Below are positions 1-5,714 of a DNA stretch of 8,170 bases, piece by piece. This DNA is from Hyphomonadaceae bacterium (GTDB taxonomy: Bacteria > Pseudomonadota > Alphaproteobacteria > Caulobacterales > Aquidulcibacteraceae), in contig DPWD01000078.1 of NCBI GenBank assembly GCA_003526465.1, positions 1 to 8,170 on the forward strand. Direction: 5' to 3'. The notes beneath the pieces were generated by a model. That model was given only the letters and a program-made list of their open reading frames with translations, was not told where the DNA came from and searched no databases. How positions within the stretch are numbered: the stretch's first letter is position 1; each line of letters opens with the position of its first letter. Both the position numbers and the translations under genes were made by a program.

Positions 1-174
1 CTCGGAGACGGGGTGAGCGCCCGCATTGCGCCTCCCGGCGCGGTGCGGGTGACGCTGAAGCAAGGGCGCTTGCGCGTGACGCTTGCCGACATCGGCTACC
101 CCCCGCTTGAATTGCGTTTGCAGCAGGCGCCGCCGGCATGGGCCGCTGCGCTGGCACAAGGCGGGCCCGCATGA
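1..174 (+). CDS. 3' end of an unidentified gene
   Basis: An open frame runs from the left edge to a TGA at 172-174 and gives 57 residues with no start codon inside the window that must be used. The visible tail reads like alternating short beta strands (VRVTLKQGRLRVTLADIG) followed by an Ala/Pro/Gln-rich C terminus. I do not recognise the family and see no catalytic motif or membrane segment in this piece. Its stop overlaps the ATG of the downstream hydroxylase gene in an ATGA arrangement, so the two are probably co-transcribed and translationally coupled. That overlap is the main support for the frame being real. Function unknown. Confidence 0.6.
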   Translation, partial: LGDGVSARIAPPGAVRVTLKQGRLRVTLADIGYPPLELRLQQAPPAWAAALAQGGPA

Positions 175-1106
175 AAGCGCCGATCGCTCCTCCGTTCGAA
201 ATCCCCGACATCGTCACCTATGCGGTGCCAGGGTTCATCCTCTTGATCGTCGCGGAAATGCTTTATGTGCGTGCAGCCGGGCGCGGCCGTTACCAGTTCG
301 CGGATTCTGCGTCCAGTTTGTGGATGGGGTTCGGCAACCAGGTTGCGAAAGTATTGTTGGGCGGCCTTGTGGTGGCGAGCTATTTCTGGGTCGCGCAGTT
401 TCGCCTGTTCGATCTTGGCTGGACTTGGCCGGTGCTGGCCGCGTGCTTTTTCGCCGAGGATTTAGCGTATTATTGGATGCATCGCATCAGCCACGAGCGG
501 CGCTGGTTCTGGGCAAGCCATGTCATTCATCACTCATCGCAACACTACAATCTGACGACCGCGTTGCGCCAGACTTGGACAGGAACGCTTGGGCTCGCTT
601 TTATCTTCTGGCTGCCGCTAGTGTGGGTAGGTTTTCCCCCGGTCATGGTGCTGATGTTTCAGTCCATTAGCTTGGTGTATCAGTTCTGGATTCACACCGA
701 GGCGATCGACCGCCTCGGCCCGCTCGAGTGGGTGATGAACACGCCGTCTCACCACCGCGTACACCACGCTATCAATCCGCGCTATCTCGACGCGAATTAT
801 GCCGGCGTGCTGATCATCTGGGATCGCCTGTTCGGCACCTTCGTGCCCGAGACCAAGGACGAGAAAATCCGCTACGGCATCATCACGCAATTGGGCACGT
901 TCAATCCGTTTCGGATCGCGTTTCACGAATGGGCGGGCATCTGGCGCGACCTCACGCACGCGAAATCGCCGCGCGAGGCGTGGGGGTTCCTCCTCGGCCC
1001 GCCCGGCTGGAGTGCCGACGGCTCGCGCAAGACTTCCGCTTCGCTGAAGGCGGCGTGGCGGGCTGGGTTGGCCGTCGGCGCGCCGACGGCGCAAGGTGAA
1101 GGATGA
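171..1106 (+). CDS. sterol desaturase / fatty acid hydroxylase superfamily protein
   Basis: The product is 311 residues: an integral membrane di-iron oxygenase of the fatty acid hydroxylase/sterol desaturase superfamily. The eight-histidine signature is visible as HRISH (104-108), HVIHH (117-121) and HHRVHH (194-199), with an extra His at 175 (HTE). These would bind two irons on the cytoplasmic face. Hydrophobic segments lie around 14-33, 58-75, 86-102 and 140-173. The NPRYLDANYAG stretch and WDRLFGTF after the last His box are typical of the bacterial branch. I chose the ATG at 171, which overlaps the upstream stop (ATGA) and has AAGG about nine bases before it; an in-frame ATG at 138 would add 11 Arg-rich residues and is less likely. 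The substrate (sterol, hopanoid, carotenoid, fatty acyl or ether lipid) cannot be told from sequence. Downstream lies a palindromic repeat, so the transcription unit probably ends there. Confidence 0.92.
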   Translation: MKAPIAPPFEIPDIVTYAVPGFILLIVAEMLYVRAAGRGRYQFADSASSLWMGFGNQVAKVLLGGLVVASYFWVAQFRLFDLGWTWPVLAACFFAEDLAYYWMHRISHERRWFWASHVIHHSSQHYNLTTALRQTWTGTLGLAFIFWLPLVWVGFPPVMVLMFQSISLVYQFWIHTEAIDRLGPLEWVMNTPSHHRVHHAINPRYLDANYAGVLIIWDRLFGTFVPETKDEKIRYGIITQLGTFNPFRIAFHEWAGIWRDLTHAKSPREAWGFLLGPPGWSADGSRKTSASLKAAWRAGLAVGAPTAQGEG

Positions 1107-1112
1107 TGGCAA

Positions 1113-1228
1113 TTTTCCACCCATTCCCGGATTGCGCGAAGCGCAAGTCCGGGACCCATAAACACGATCGGTTCGTGATCTTGGGCCCCGGACTGAATGC
1201 TGCGCATTCATCCGGGGATGGGTGAAAG
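1113..1228. repeat. long imperfect palindromic intergenic repeat
   Basis: Almost the whole gap between the hydroxylase and paiB-like genes is one nested inverted repeat. Outer arms CACCCATTCCCGGA (1118-1131) and TCCGGGGATGGGTG (1211-1224) pair with one mismatch. Inside are three hairpins: 1126-1153 (CCCGGA/TCCGGG, TTGCGC/GCGCAA, loop GAA), 1163-1177 (CACGA/TCGTG, loop TCGGT, flanked by GGGACCCA/TGGGCCCC) and 1186-1217 (CCCCGGA/TCCGGGG, TGAATG/CATTCA, loop CTGCG). The layout resembles the dispersed palindromic elements common between genes of Alphaproteobacteria. It may end transcription of the hydroxylase, stabilise mRNA ends, or be a non-autonomous mobile remnant. No U-tract follows, so it is not a standard intrinsic terminator. 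Copy number in the genome cannot be judged from this single copy. Confidence 0.8.
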
Positions 1229-1247
1229 TTTGGCTTGATTTCAGAAC

Positions 1248-1880
1248 ATGTACATCCCCGAACACTTCGCCACGACCGAGGCCGATGCGCTGATTCAGCG
1301 CCTGTCGCGCCGCTTCGCTGGCGTGCTGATCACAATCGACGCAAGCGGGACGCCTAGCGCCACGCATCTGCCCATCCTGTGGGACGCGGATAACAAAATC
1401 GCTGTCGGCCACATCGCCCGCGTCAATCCGCAGTGGAAGCTCGGCGACGGGCGCGGCCTGATCGTGCTGAGCGGGGCGGAGGCTTATGTTTCGCCGAACT
1501 GGTATCCCTCGAAAGCCGAGCACGGCAAGGCCGTGCCGACCTGGAATTACGAAGCGGTGCATTTGAGCGGACGCGTGGAATGGTTCGACGATCCGGCGCG
1601 GCTCGAAAGCGTGGTGCGCGGTTTGTCGGAATTGCATGAGGCAGGCCAAGCCAAGCCATGGAAACTCGAGGACGCACCGCGCGCTTACATAGATGCGATG
1701 CTGCGCGGCATTGTCGGCGTGGAACTCCACGCCGAACGCATCGAGGCTAAGCGCAAGCTCTCGCAGAACAAGAGCGCGGCGGATTTTGCGGGCGTGATGG
1801 CGGGGCTGGGCGCGTCGGATGATTGCGGCGCACGGGAGATCGCGAAGCTCATGCGCGAGCTAACGCTGGCAGGCCTCTAA
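1248..1880 (+). CDS. paiB: PaiB-like FMN-binding protein (FMN_bind_2 family)
   Basis: The product is 210 residues, the usual length for the PaiB/FMN_bind_2 family, a split-barrel flavin-binding fold. Family landmarks are in order: MYIPEHF at the N terminus, ATHLPIL (38-44), GHIARVNPQW (54-63), YVSPNWYPSK (80-89), VPTWNYEAVH (96-105) and the C-terminal KLSQNKSAADFAGVMAGL. In Bacillus subtilis PaiB is described as a negative regulator of sporulation and protease genes and belongs to the pai locus with the acetyltransferase PaiA. No PaiA is present here, so the regulatory role should not be carried over, and a flavin-dependent redox role is as likely. The ATG at 1248 gives the exact family N terminus; the Shine-Dalgarno sequence is weak. 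It starts 20 bases after the palindrome, leaving little room for an independent promoter outside that element. Its stop overlaps the next ATG by one base. Confidence 0.9.
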   Translation: MYIPEHFATTEADALIQRLSRRFAGVLITIDASGTPSATHLPILWDADNKIAVGHIARVNPQWKLGDGRGLIVLSGAEAYVSPNWYPSKAEHGKAVPTWNYEAVHLSGRVEWFDDPARLESVVRGLSELHEAGQAKPWKLEDAPRAYIDAMLRGIVGVELHAERIEAKRKLSQNKSAADFAGVMAGLGASDDCGAREIAKLMRELTLAGL

Positions 1881-2320
1881 TGTTGTGGTTGTTGCTCACT
1901 CAATGGCTTAGTCGACCGGCGATCACCCGCACCTTGTGCGCTGTAGCAATTGCTAGCGGGGTGCTCACCATTGTTGTCGTGTTGAGTTCTATCACCGCAC
2001 TCTTGGCGTCTGAAATTCGCGCGCCTGCGCTAAAGTCAGCTGCTCCCTTTGTTTTCTTCGCTTGCATATTGGTCTGGCTTGTATGTGATCTTCTTCTAAA
2101 TGTTCCAAGTTGCACCCGATGTTCTCGGCGCCTGTTCTGTGATGCGCCGCGCGGGTCATGGAGCAGCCCTATTGCGCGAGATTACCAGGCAAAGCAGTTC
2201 CTATTTTCATACCGGGCCGGCGCTGTAATCGAGCTGGCGCGCACTGGTCGTCTCCACTGCCAGTGGTGTGGGCATCTGTTCGGCGAAAAGCCGGACTACG
2301 TGGTGATTTCCGCCGAATGA
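1880..2320 (+). CDS. small two-helix membrane protein with split CxxC zinc-ribbon signature
   Basis: The product is 146 residues and unrecognised. Two hydrophobic segments are clear, about 19-43 and 55-74. They are followed by a soluble tail with two cysteine pairs, C78-x2-C81 (plus C87) and C127-x2-C130, consistent with a zinc ribbon split by a 45-residue insert. The likely topology is a membrane hairpin with the tail in the cytoplasm, which is inference. The ATG at 1880 shares its A with the TAA of the paiB-like gene. The 3' end overlaps the DUF1489 gene by 4 bp (ATGA), so it sits inside a coupled run of three genes. The stretch around 1900-2110 is visibly richer in A/T and uses codons such as CTT, CTA and GTT more than its neighbours, partly explained by membrane composition. 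A longer in-frame start at 1823 lies inside paiB coding sequence and is unlikely. Confidence 0.7.
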   Translation: MLWLLLTQWLSRPAITRTLCAVAIASGVLTIVVVLSSITALLASEIRAPALKSAAPFVFFACILVWLVCDLLLNVPSCTRCSRRLFCDAPRGSWSSPIARDYQAKQFLFSYRAGAVIELARTGRLHCQWCGHLFGEKPDYVVISAE

Positions 2321-2730
2321 CCATCCACATCCTCAAACTCTGCGTCGGCGCCGAGAGCATCGACGATCTAGCGGAGTTCCAGAAGCGCCAGATCAAGCGC
2401 CGCAAGCGTCCGGTGTGCGGCACGCGCATGTGGCCCAAGCGCGTTGACGACGTGCTTGCCGGAGGCTCGCTCTACTGGGTGATCAAGGGTGTCATCCTGG
2501 TGCGCCAGCGCATCGTCGAGATCGCGCAGGTGCGCGACGATCACGGGCTGCGCTGCGGACTCTATCTCGATCCGGAAATCGTGCGCACCGCCCCGCAGCC
2601 GCGGCGCGCGTTTCAAGGCTGGCGCTATCTCGATCCGAAGGACGCGCCCGCCGATCTGGGCGAGATCAAGGGCGGCGCGGATCTGCCGGAAGATTTGCGC
2701 CGCAGGTTGGTGGAATTGGGGGCGTGGTGA
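2317..2730 (+). CDS. DUF1489 family protein
   Basis: The product is 137 residues and matches from memory the alphaproteobacterial DUF1489 family along its whole length. It starts IHILKLCVGAESIDDL, continues with TRMWPKRVDDVLAGGSLYWVIKG, and ends with RAFQGWRYLDPKDAPADL. The family has no established function. The basic segment KRQIKRRKR and the conserved W/Y residues suggest a soluble cytoplasmic protein, possibly nucleic-acid associated, but that is only inference. There is no signal peptide or membrane segment. The ATG at 2317 overlaps the upstream stop by 4 bp and gives the family N terminus; an in-frame ATG at 2158 would lie within the preceding gene and add 53 non-family residues. The parD gene starts 38 bases downstream. 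Confidence 0.9.
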   Translation: MTIHILKLCVGAESIDDLAEFQKRQIKRRKRPVCGTRMWPKRVDDVLAGGSLYWVIKGVILVRQRIVEIAQVRDDHGLRCGLYLDPEIVRTAPQPRRAFQGWRYLDPKDAPADLGEIKGGADLPEDLRRRLVELGAW

Positions 2731-2768
2731 GCCCTGTCGCACTGCGCGGAAGCGTGGTATTGGGGCTC

Positions 2769-3020
2769 ATGGCAAAAGCGACGATGATCGACCTCCCAGA
2801 ACACCAGCTGACCTTTGTAGCGGCTCAAGTCTCTGAAGGCGTTTACGCCTCTGCCAGTGAAGTCGTGCAGGCCGCCCTCCGTTTGCTGGAGGAGCAGGAG
2901 GCCAAGTTGGCGAGCCCGCGCGAAGCTCTAGTCGAGGGTGAACAGAGTGGGCCGGCGAAGCCTTTCGACGAAGAAGGTTTCCTCGCCCGCATGCATGCTG
3001 AGCACGCCGCGCGGCGATGA
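2769..3020 (+). CDS. parD: ParD-type ribbon-helix-helix antitoxin
   Basis: The product is 83 residues, the normal length for chromosomal ParD antitoxins. Residues 1-45 form the ribbon-helix-helix DNA-binding part (MAKATMIDLPEHQ, then SASEVVQAALRLLEEQEAKL). The acidic C-terminal tail (ALVEGEQSG, PFDEEGFLARMH) is the part that wraps the toxin in known ParDE complexes. In the family ParD blocks ParE by direct binding and represses its own operon. I chose ATG 2769 because it reproduces the usual MAKxT N terminus; an in-frame GTG at 2724 overlaps DUF1489 and adds residues unlike the family. A GGGG lies just before the ATG, at shorter than ideal spacing. Its stop overlaps the parE start by 4 bp (ATGA). 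The antitoxin frame is intact although the toxin is broken. Confidence 0.9.
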   Translation: MAKATMIDLPEHQLTFVAAQVSEGVYASASEVVQAALRLLEEQEAKLASPREALVEGEQSGPAKPFDEEGFLARMHAEHAARR

Positions 3021-3311
3021 GTCGGTACTTATTGCGTGAGCGGACTGAGGCCGATCTTGCCGATATCTGGCGCTACACCGCCCGGCGTTGGAGTGTCGCG
3101 CAAGCCGACAAATACTACCGCGATCTTGTCGAAGCGATCAAAACCTTGGCCGGCCAACCCGCTTGGCCGCTCGTGTGACGAGATCCGCGCAGGATATCGC
3201 CGCCACAATGTCGGGTCGCACGTGATCTTCTATCTGAGCGGTGCTGACAAGATTGACGTGGTGCGCATCCTGCACGCTCGGCGCGATTTCAGGCGGCATC
3301 TGCCGAAGTAG
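3017..3311 (+). pseudogene. parE: ParE-type toxin gene, frameshifted
   Basis: The gene begins at ATG 3017, overlapping parD by 4 bp, and encodes a clear RelE/ParE-fold toxin start (SRYLLRERTEADLADIWRYTARRW, then YYRDLVEAIKTLA). It hits TGA at 3176-3178 after 53 residues. The missing half continues in the next frame as NPLGRSCDEIRAGYRRH, VGSHVIFYLSGADKIDVVRILHARRDFRRHLPK, ending with TAG at 3309-3311. Removing one G of GGCCGGCC at 3152-3153 restores a continuous protein of about 97 residues with LAANPLGRSCDEIR across the junction. This is therefore a single-base insertion, not a large rearrangement. Intact ParE toxins poison DNA gyrase; the truncated product lacks the C-terminal core with the conserved Arg/His/Tyr segment and should be inactive. 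A sequencing or assembly error is the main alternative, since the remainder shows no other damage. Confidence 0.9.
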
Positions 3312-3312
3312 A

Positions 3313-3327
3313 GCCAGTTTCACTGGC
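3313..3327. other. short perfect hairpin between convergent genes
   Basis: GCCAGT and ACTGGC form a perfect six-base stem with a TTC loop, two bases after the parE stop. It lies in the 44-bp gap between the plus-strand parDE and the minus-strand operon, where a bidirectional terminator would be expected. No T-run follows on either strand, so a role as intrinsic terminator is weakly supported. Confidence 0.3.
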
Positions 3328-3355
3328 CCTAAGCGCCATGCACCCGCGCTGGGCA

Positions 3356-3637
3356 TCAGCGCAGAACCTGCCAATAATCCAACACCAAGTAGATGCCATA
3401 GCTGCAGAGAATTCCGAGGATCGCAGCGCTCGCTAAGCCGTATCTTGGGGCGAACTTGCCAATGTAGGCAGTGAGCGCGAAGGCGCCAATCAGCCCAAAC
3501 GCCCCGACAGGCACTACATCCTTGTACACGATCGTTTCGTTCGAATTCGATTGGGGGAGTGGCAAAAGCAACGTGGCAAGGAGGAGGCAACCAAGTCGCG
3601 CGCCCTCGATAGCAGCTAGAATGAAGGCGTGTTTCAT
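3356..3637 (-). CDS. small three-segment membrane protein, third gene of the kyn operon
   Basis: The product is 93 residues and unrecognised. Three hydrophobic segments are visible at about 6-27, 41-60 and 67-88, separated by short polar stretches (QSNSNETIVYKD and GKFAPRYG). The first could be a cleaved signal peptide, but no convincing cleavage motif stands out. The ATG at 3637-3635 overlaps the stop of the kynureninase-like gene in an ATGA arrangement, the same 4-bp junction as the two genes upstream, and this decides the start over a longer frame beginning at 3667. The overlap argues it is translated with the tryptophan-catabolic enzymes. A role in transport or membrane tethering of the pathway is possible, but nothing in the sequence shows it. 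It could also be an unrelated small gene caught in the operon. Confidence 0.6.
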   Translation of the reverse strand: MKHAFILAAIEGARLGCLLLATLLLPLPQSNSNETIVYKDVVPVGAFGLIGAFALTAYIGKFAPRYGLASAAILGILCSYGIYLVLDYWQVLR

Positions 3638-4806
3638 TGAGCTAGCGCCTGCTTCACTCCCGCGCACAGCGCCGCCACGTCCGCTTCATCGTGATAGAGC
3701 CCCAGCCCGATGCGCAGCACGTCGTCGCGCGCGTCGGTGATGATGTCGTGCTCGAACAGTTTCGCCTTCCAGTGTGTGGCGTTCGGGTGGCGCAGCGAGA
3801 TAAATCGCGCCTGCGGGCCGGTCGCGTTCGGGTGCAGCAATTCTGCTTCAGCAAGCACGCCGGCTTCGCCGAATGCGATTGCAGTGCAGAGCGCCTCGCG
3901 CAGCGCCGCGAGCCGTGCGCTGATCGCTTCGGTGTCTAGACCCTCGCGCTCCAGCATGGCGCGCACCGCGTTGAAGCGATAAACACCCGTGGCATCGAAC
4001 GTCGCGCCGAGAAATCGCCCGCCGTCGCGTCCGTAGGCGATCTCGCCTTGGCTTGCCTCGATGGCGCCGAAATCGGCGAACCAGCCAGTGTTTTGCGGGC
4101 GCTGCGCGAAGCCCGGCGGCGCATGCATGTAAGCCGCGCCTTCGCCCGACATCGCGTACTTGTAGCCGCCCCCGAGCAGGAAGACGCGGTCCGCCACGGC
4201 GCTGAAATCGCACGGCATCGCCATGAACGAATGATAGAGGTCGAGCACAGCCCACATGCCGTCGGGGTGCGCGAGTGCTGCGAGTTCGCGCGCGCCATCG
4301 AAGCGCAGGCCGCTCTTGAACATCACATGGGAGAGGAAGGCGATGTCGGGTGTCTTCTCCGCGAGCGCGGCGAGGTAGCGTTCCGTGAATGTGGCGAACG
4401 GCTCGCATGGCACAATGCGCAACGATATCCGCCCGTCTTCTGCCCAGCGTCCGCTCTGGCGGCGGAAGGAGTGAAACTCGCCGTCGCTGGTAAGCACGTC
4501 GAGCGGGCGGCTCTCGGCGCGCGCGGAGAAGGTGCGCACCAGCAATTCGTGCGTGTTCGGCGCGAAGCTGACGGTGTTGGGATCGGGCAGGCGAAGTTCG
4601 CCCGCGATATTGCGCTGCGCTTGCGGGATCACTTCGCCGAAAATGCGCTCCCATTTGCGGTCGGCAAGCGATGCTGCATCGTCCCACGCTTCCATGTGTC
4701 CTTCGTAGGAAGCATCCGGCCACAAATGGTGCGAGTGCGCGGCAAAGTGCAACCGTCCTGGCGCCGCGGCGAGCGCGCGCGAGAACAGGTGTTTGTAGGA
4801 TTTCAC
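3634..4806 (-). CDS. class-V-fold PLP enzyme, kynureninase-like
   Basis: The product is 390 residues from a GTG start at 4806-4804, which overlaps the kynA stop by 4 bp (GTGA) and gives the N terminus MKSYKHLFSRAL. Upstream in-frame codons run inside kynA and translate to non-family sequence. It has the aminotransferase class-V fold: the segment VLDLYHSFMAMP (187-198) carries D189 and H192, expected to contact PLP, and GGGYKYAMSGEG (212-223) carries the probable Schiff-base lysine K216. The spacing resembles the DLAHS...SYKYL block of kynureninase. Other parts (HFAAHSHHLWPD, DRKWERIFGEV, FAPNTHELLVR, DGEFHSFRRQ) are unlike canonical KynU. It belongs to a divergent group often annotated only as class-V aminotransferase. 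Location after tryptophan 2,3-dioxygenase suggests hydrolysis of kynurenine to anthranilate and alanine, but substrate is inferred from context. Soluble, cytoplasmic. Confidence 0.85.
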   Translation of the reverse strand: MKSYKHLFSRALAAAPGRLHFAAHSHHLWPDASYEGHMEAWDDAASLADRKWERIFGEVIPQAQRNIAGELRLPDPNTVSFAPNTHELLVRTFSARAESRPLDVLTSDGEFHSFRRQSGRWAEDGRISLRIVPCEPFATFTERYLAALAEKTPDIAFLSHVMFKSGLRFDGARELAALAHPDGMWAVLDLYHSFMAMPCDFSAVADRVFLLGGGYKYAMSGEGAAYMHAPPGFAQRPQNTGWFADFGAIEASQGEIAYGRDGGRFLGATFDATGVYRFNAVRAMLEREGLDTEAISARLAALREALCTAIAFGEAGVLAEAELLHPNATGPQARFISLRHPNATHWKAKLFEHDIITDARDDVLRIGLGLYHDEADVAALCAGVKQALAQ

Positions 4807-5594
4807 AATTTGGTCCTCAGCGACCAGATCTCCGGAAACGCGCGGCGCATCAAAGTTGTTTGCAGATAGCCGACCCCCTCGGTTCCCCCAGTGCCACGTT
4901 TCCTGCCGATCACGCGCTCGACCGTCAGCACATGCTTGTGCCGCCAAGTGAGAAAAGCGTCGTCGAGGTCGAGCAGTTTCTCCGCAAGTTGATAGAACTG
5001 AAAATGCTTGGCGGTGTCGCGATAAATTTCGAGCCACGCCGCTTCGACGGATTCGTTCGCCTGGTAAGCCTCCGCGCGCGGACGATCGAGCACTTCGCGC
5101 GGGATCGCAAAGCCGGCGCGCGCCAATTGCAGCAGTGCGTCGTCGTAAAGGCTGGGCGCAGCTAGCGCCGCTTCAAGCATCGAGCGTTCTGGCGAACCCA
5201 GCGGTTGGTGCTTCAAGTGGCCCGCATCCTTGATGCCGAGCGTGAACTCCAGCACGCGGAACTGCGCCGATTGAAAGCCGGAACTGGCCCCCAGCGCCGC
5301 GCGGAAGTTCGTGTAGTCGGCTGGCGTCATGGTGGCGAGTATGTCCCAGGCCTGCGTCATCACCGCCTGGATGCGCGAGACCCGCGCCATGTGCTTGTAG
5401 GAGGGCGCGAGATTGCCGGCGCGCACTTCGCGTTGCGCCGCGCCAAGCTCGTGGATGATCTGCTTCATCCAGAGTTCCATGGTTTGATGCAGCACGATGA
5501 ATAGCATCTCGTCATGCTCGCCGGTCTGCGGCGCCTGGCAGGAGAGCAATTCCGGAAGCCGCAAATAGCCGCCATAGGAAACGTCTTGGGTCAT
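4803..5594 (-). CDS. kynA: tryptophan 2,3-dioxygenase
   Basis: The product is 263 residues, typical for bacterial TDO, a tetrameric cytosolic haem enzyme. It opens the indole ring of L-tryptophan with O2 to give N-formylkynurenine, the first step of the kynurenine pathway. The protein aligns in register with the well-studied Xanthomonas campestris enzyme at a constant offset of 19: H36 (its H55, active site, in LFIVLHQTMELW), Y94 and R98 (its Y113 and R117, which bind the substrate carboxylate), H221 (its H240, proximal haem ligand, in TWRHKHVLTVERVIG) and T235 (its T254, in GTGGTEGVGYL). All key residues are present. The N terminus SYGGYLRLPELLSCQ is family-like, so ATG 5594 is the start, although no strong Shine-Dalgarno precedes it. 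It is the first gene of a three-gene minus-strand operon. No formamidase (kynB) gene lies in the window. Confidence 0.97.
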   Translation of the reverse strand: MTQDVSYGGYLRLPELLSCQAPQTGEHDEMLFIVLHQTMELWMKQIIHELGAAQREVRAGNLAPSYKHMARVSRIQAVMTQAWDILATMTPADYTNFRAALGASSGFQSAQFRVLEFTLGIKDAGHLKHQPLGSPERSMLEAALAAPSLYDDALLQLARAGFAIPREVLDRPRAEAYQANESVEAAWLEIYRDTAKHFQFYQLAEKLLDLDDAFLTWRHKHVLTVERVIGRKRGTGGTEGVGYLQTTLMRRAFPEIWSLRTKL

Positions 5595-5714
5595 CTGGTC
5601 TAGCCTAGCCGGCCGGCGACCTAGAAAAAAGGGCGTGAATTAGGGCCGACCGGTTGCGACGGCAGTTGACAGCACAAGTTATGCCTTTGCAGTCTGGGGC
5701 AAGTGGGGCATTGT
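5595..5714. promoter_or_regulatory. divergent intergenic region between kynA and the ParA-like gene
   Basis: This 120-bp gap must hold the promoter of the leftward kyn operon and probably that of the rightward ParA-like gene. Near kynA it contains CTAG-bounded GC-rich dyad sequence (5600-5624, with the self-complementary core GCCGGCCGGC at 5608-5617), followed by a run of six A (5625-5630). The dyad could be an operator for kynA or a chance GC palindrome. I find no convincing paired -35/-10 for kynA by eye. Confidence 0.45.
5666..5695 (+). promoter_or_regulatory. candidate promoter for the ParA-like gene
   Basis: A perfect TTGACA -35 box lies at 5666-5671. No good -10 box follows at 16-18 bp; CAGTCT at 5690-5695 is the closest at 18 bp and is poor. 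The position suits a short leader before the ATG at 5715. Alphaproteobacterial promoters often have weak -10 boxes, so this is possible but not secure. Confidence 0.3.

Noticed and set aside
83..670. Plus-strand open frame overlapping the start of the hydroxylase
   Set aside because: Shadow frame of the hydroxylase, rich in Arg, Cys and Pro, with no family features.
618..1730. Long minus-strand open frame across the hydroxylase, the palindrome and part of the paiB-like gene
   Set aside because: It is antisense to two clear family members and runs through the intergenic palindrome; its protein resembles no family and is a product of high GC.
3140..3180. Programmed frameshift to make full-length ParE
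   Set aside because: No slippery heptamer of the X-XXY-YYZ type and no obvious stimulatory structure; a one-base insertion in GGCCGGCC explains it more simply.
3313..3327. Bidirectional intrinsic terminator
   Set aside because: Six-base stem without a T-run on either strand; kept only as a hairpin.
3848..4723. Second minus-strand frame inside the kynureninase-like gene
   Set aside because: Arg/Ala-rich translation in a shifted frame of a gene with clear PLP motifs.
4048..4869. Long plus-strand open frame opposite the kynureninase-like gene
   Set aside because: Antisense to a well-supported coding gene, with no recognisable domain.
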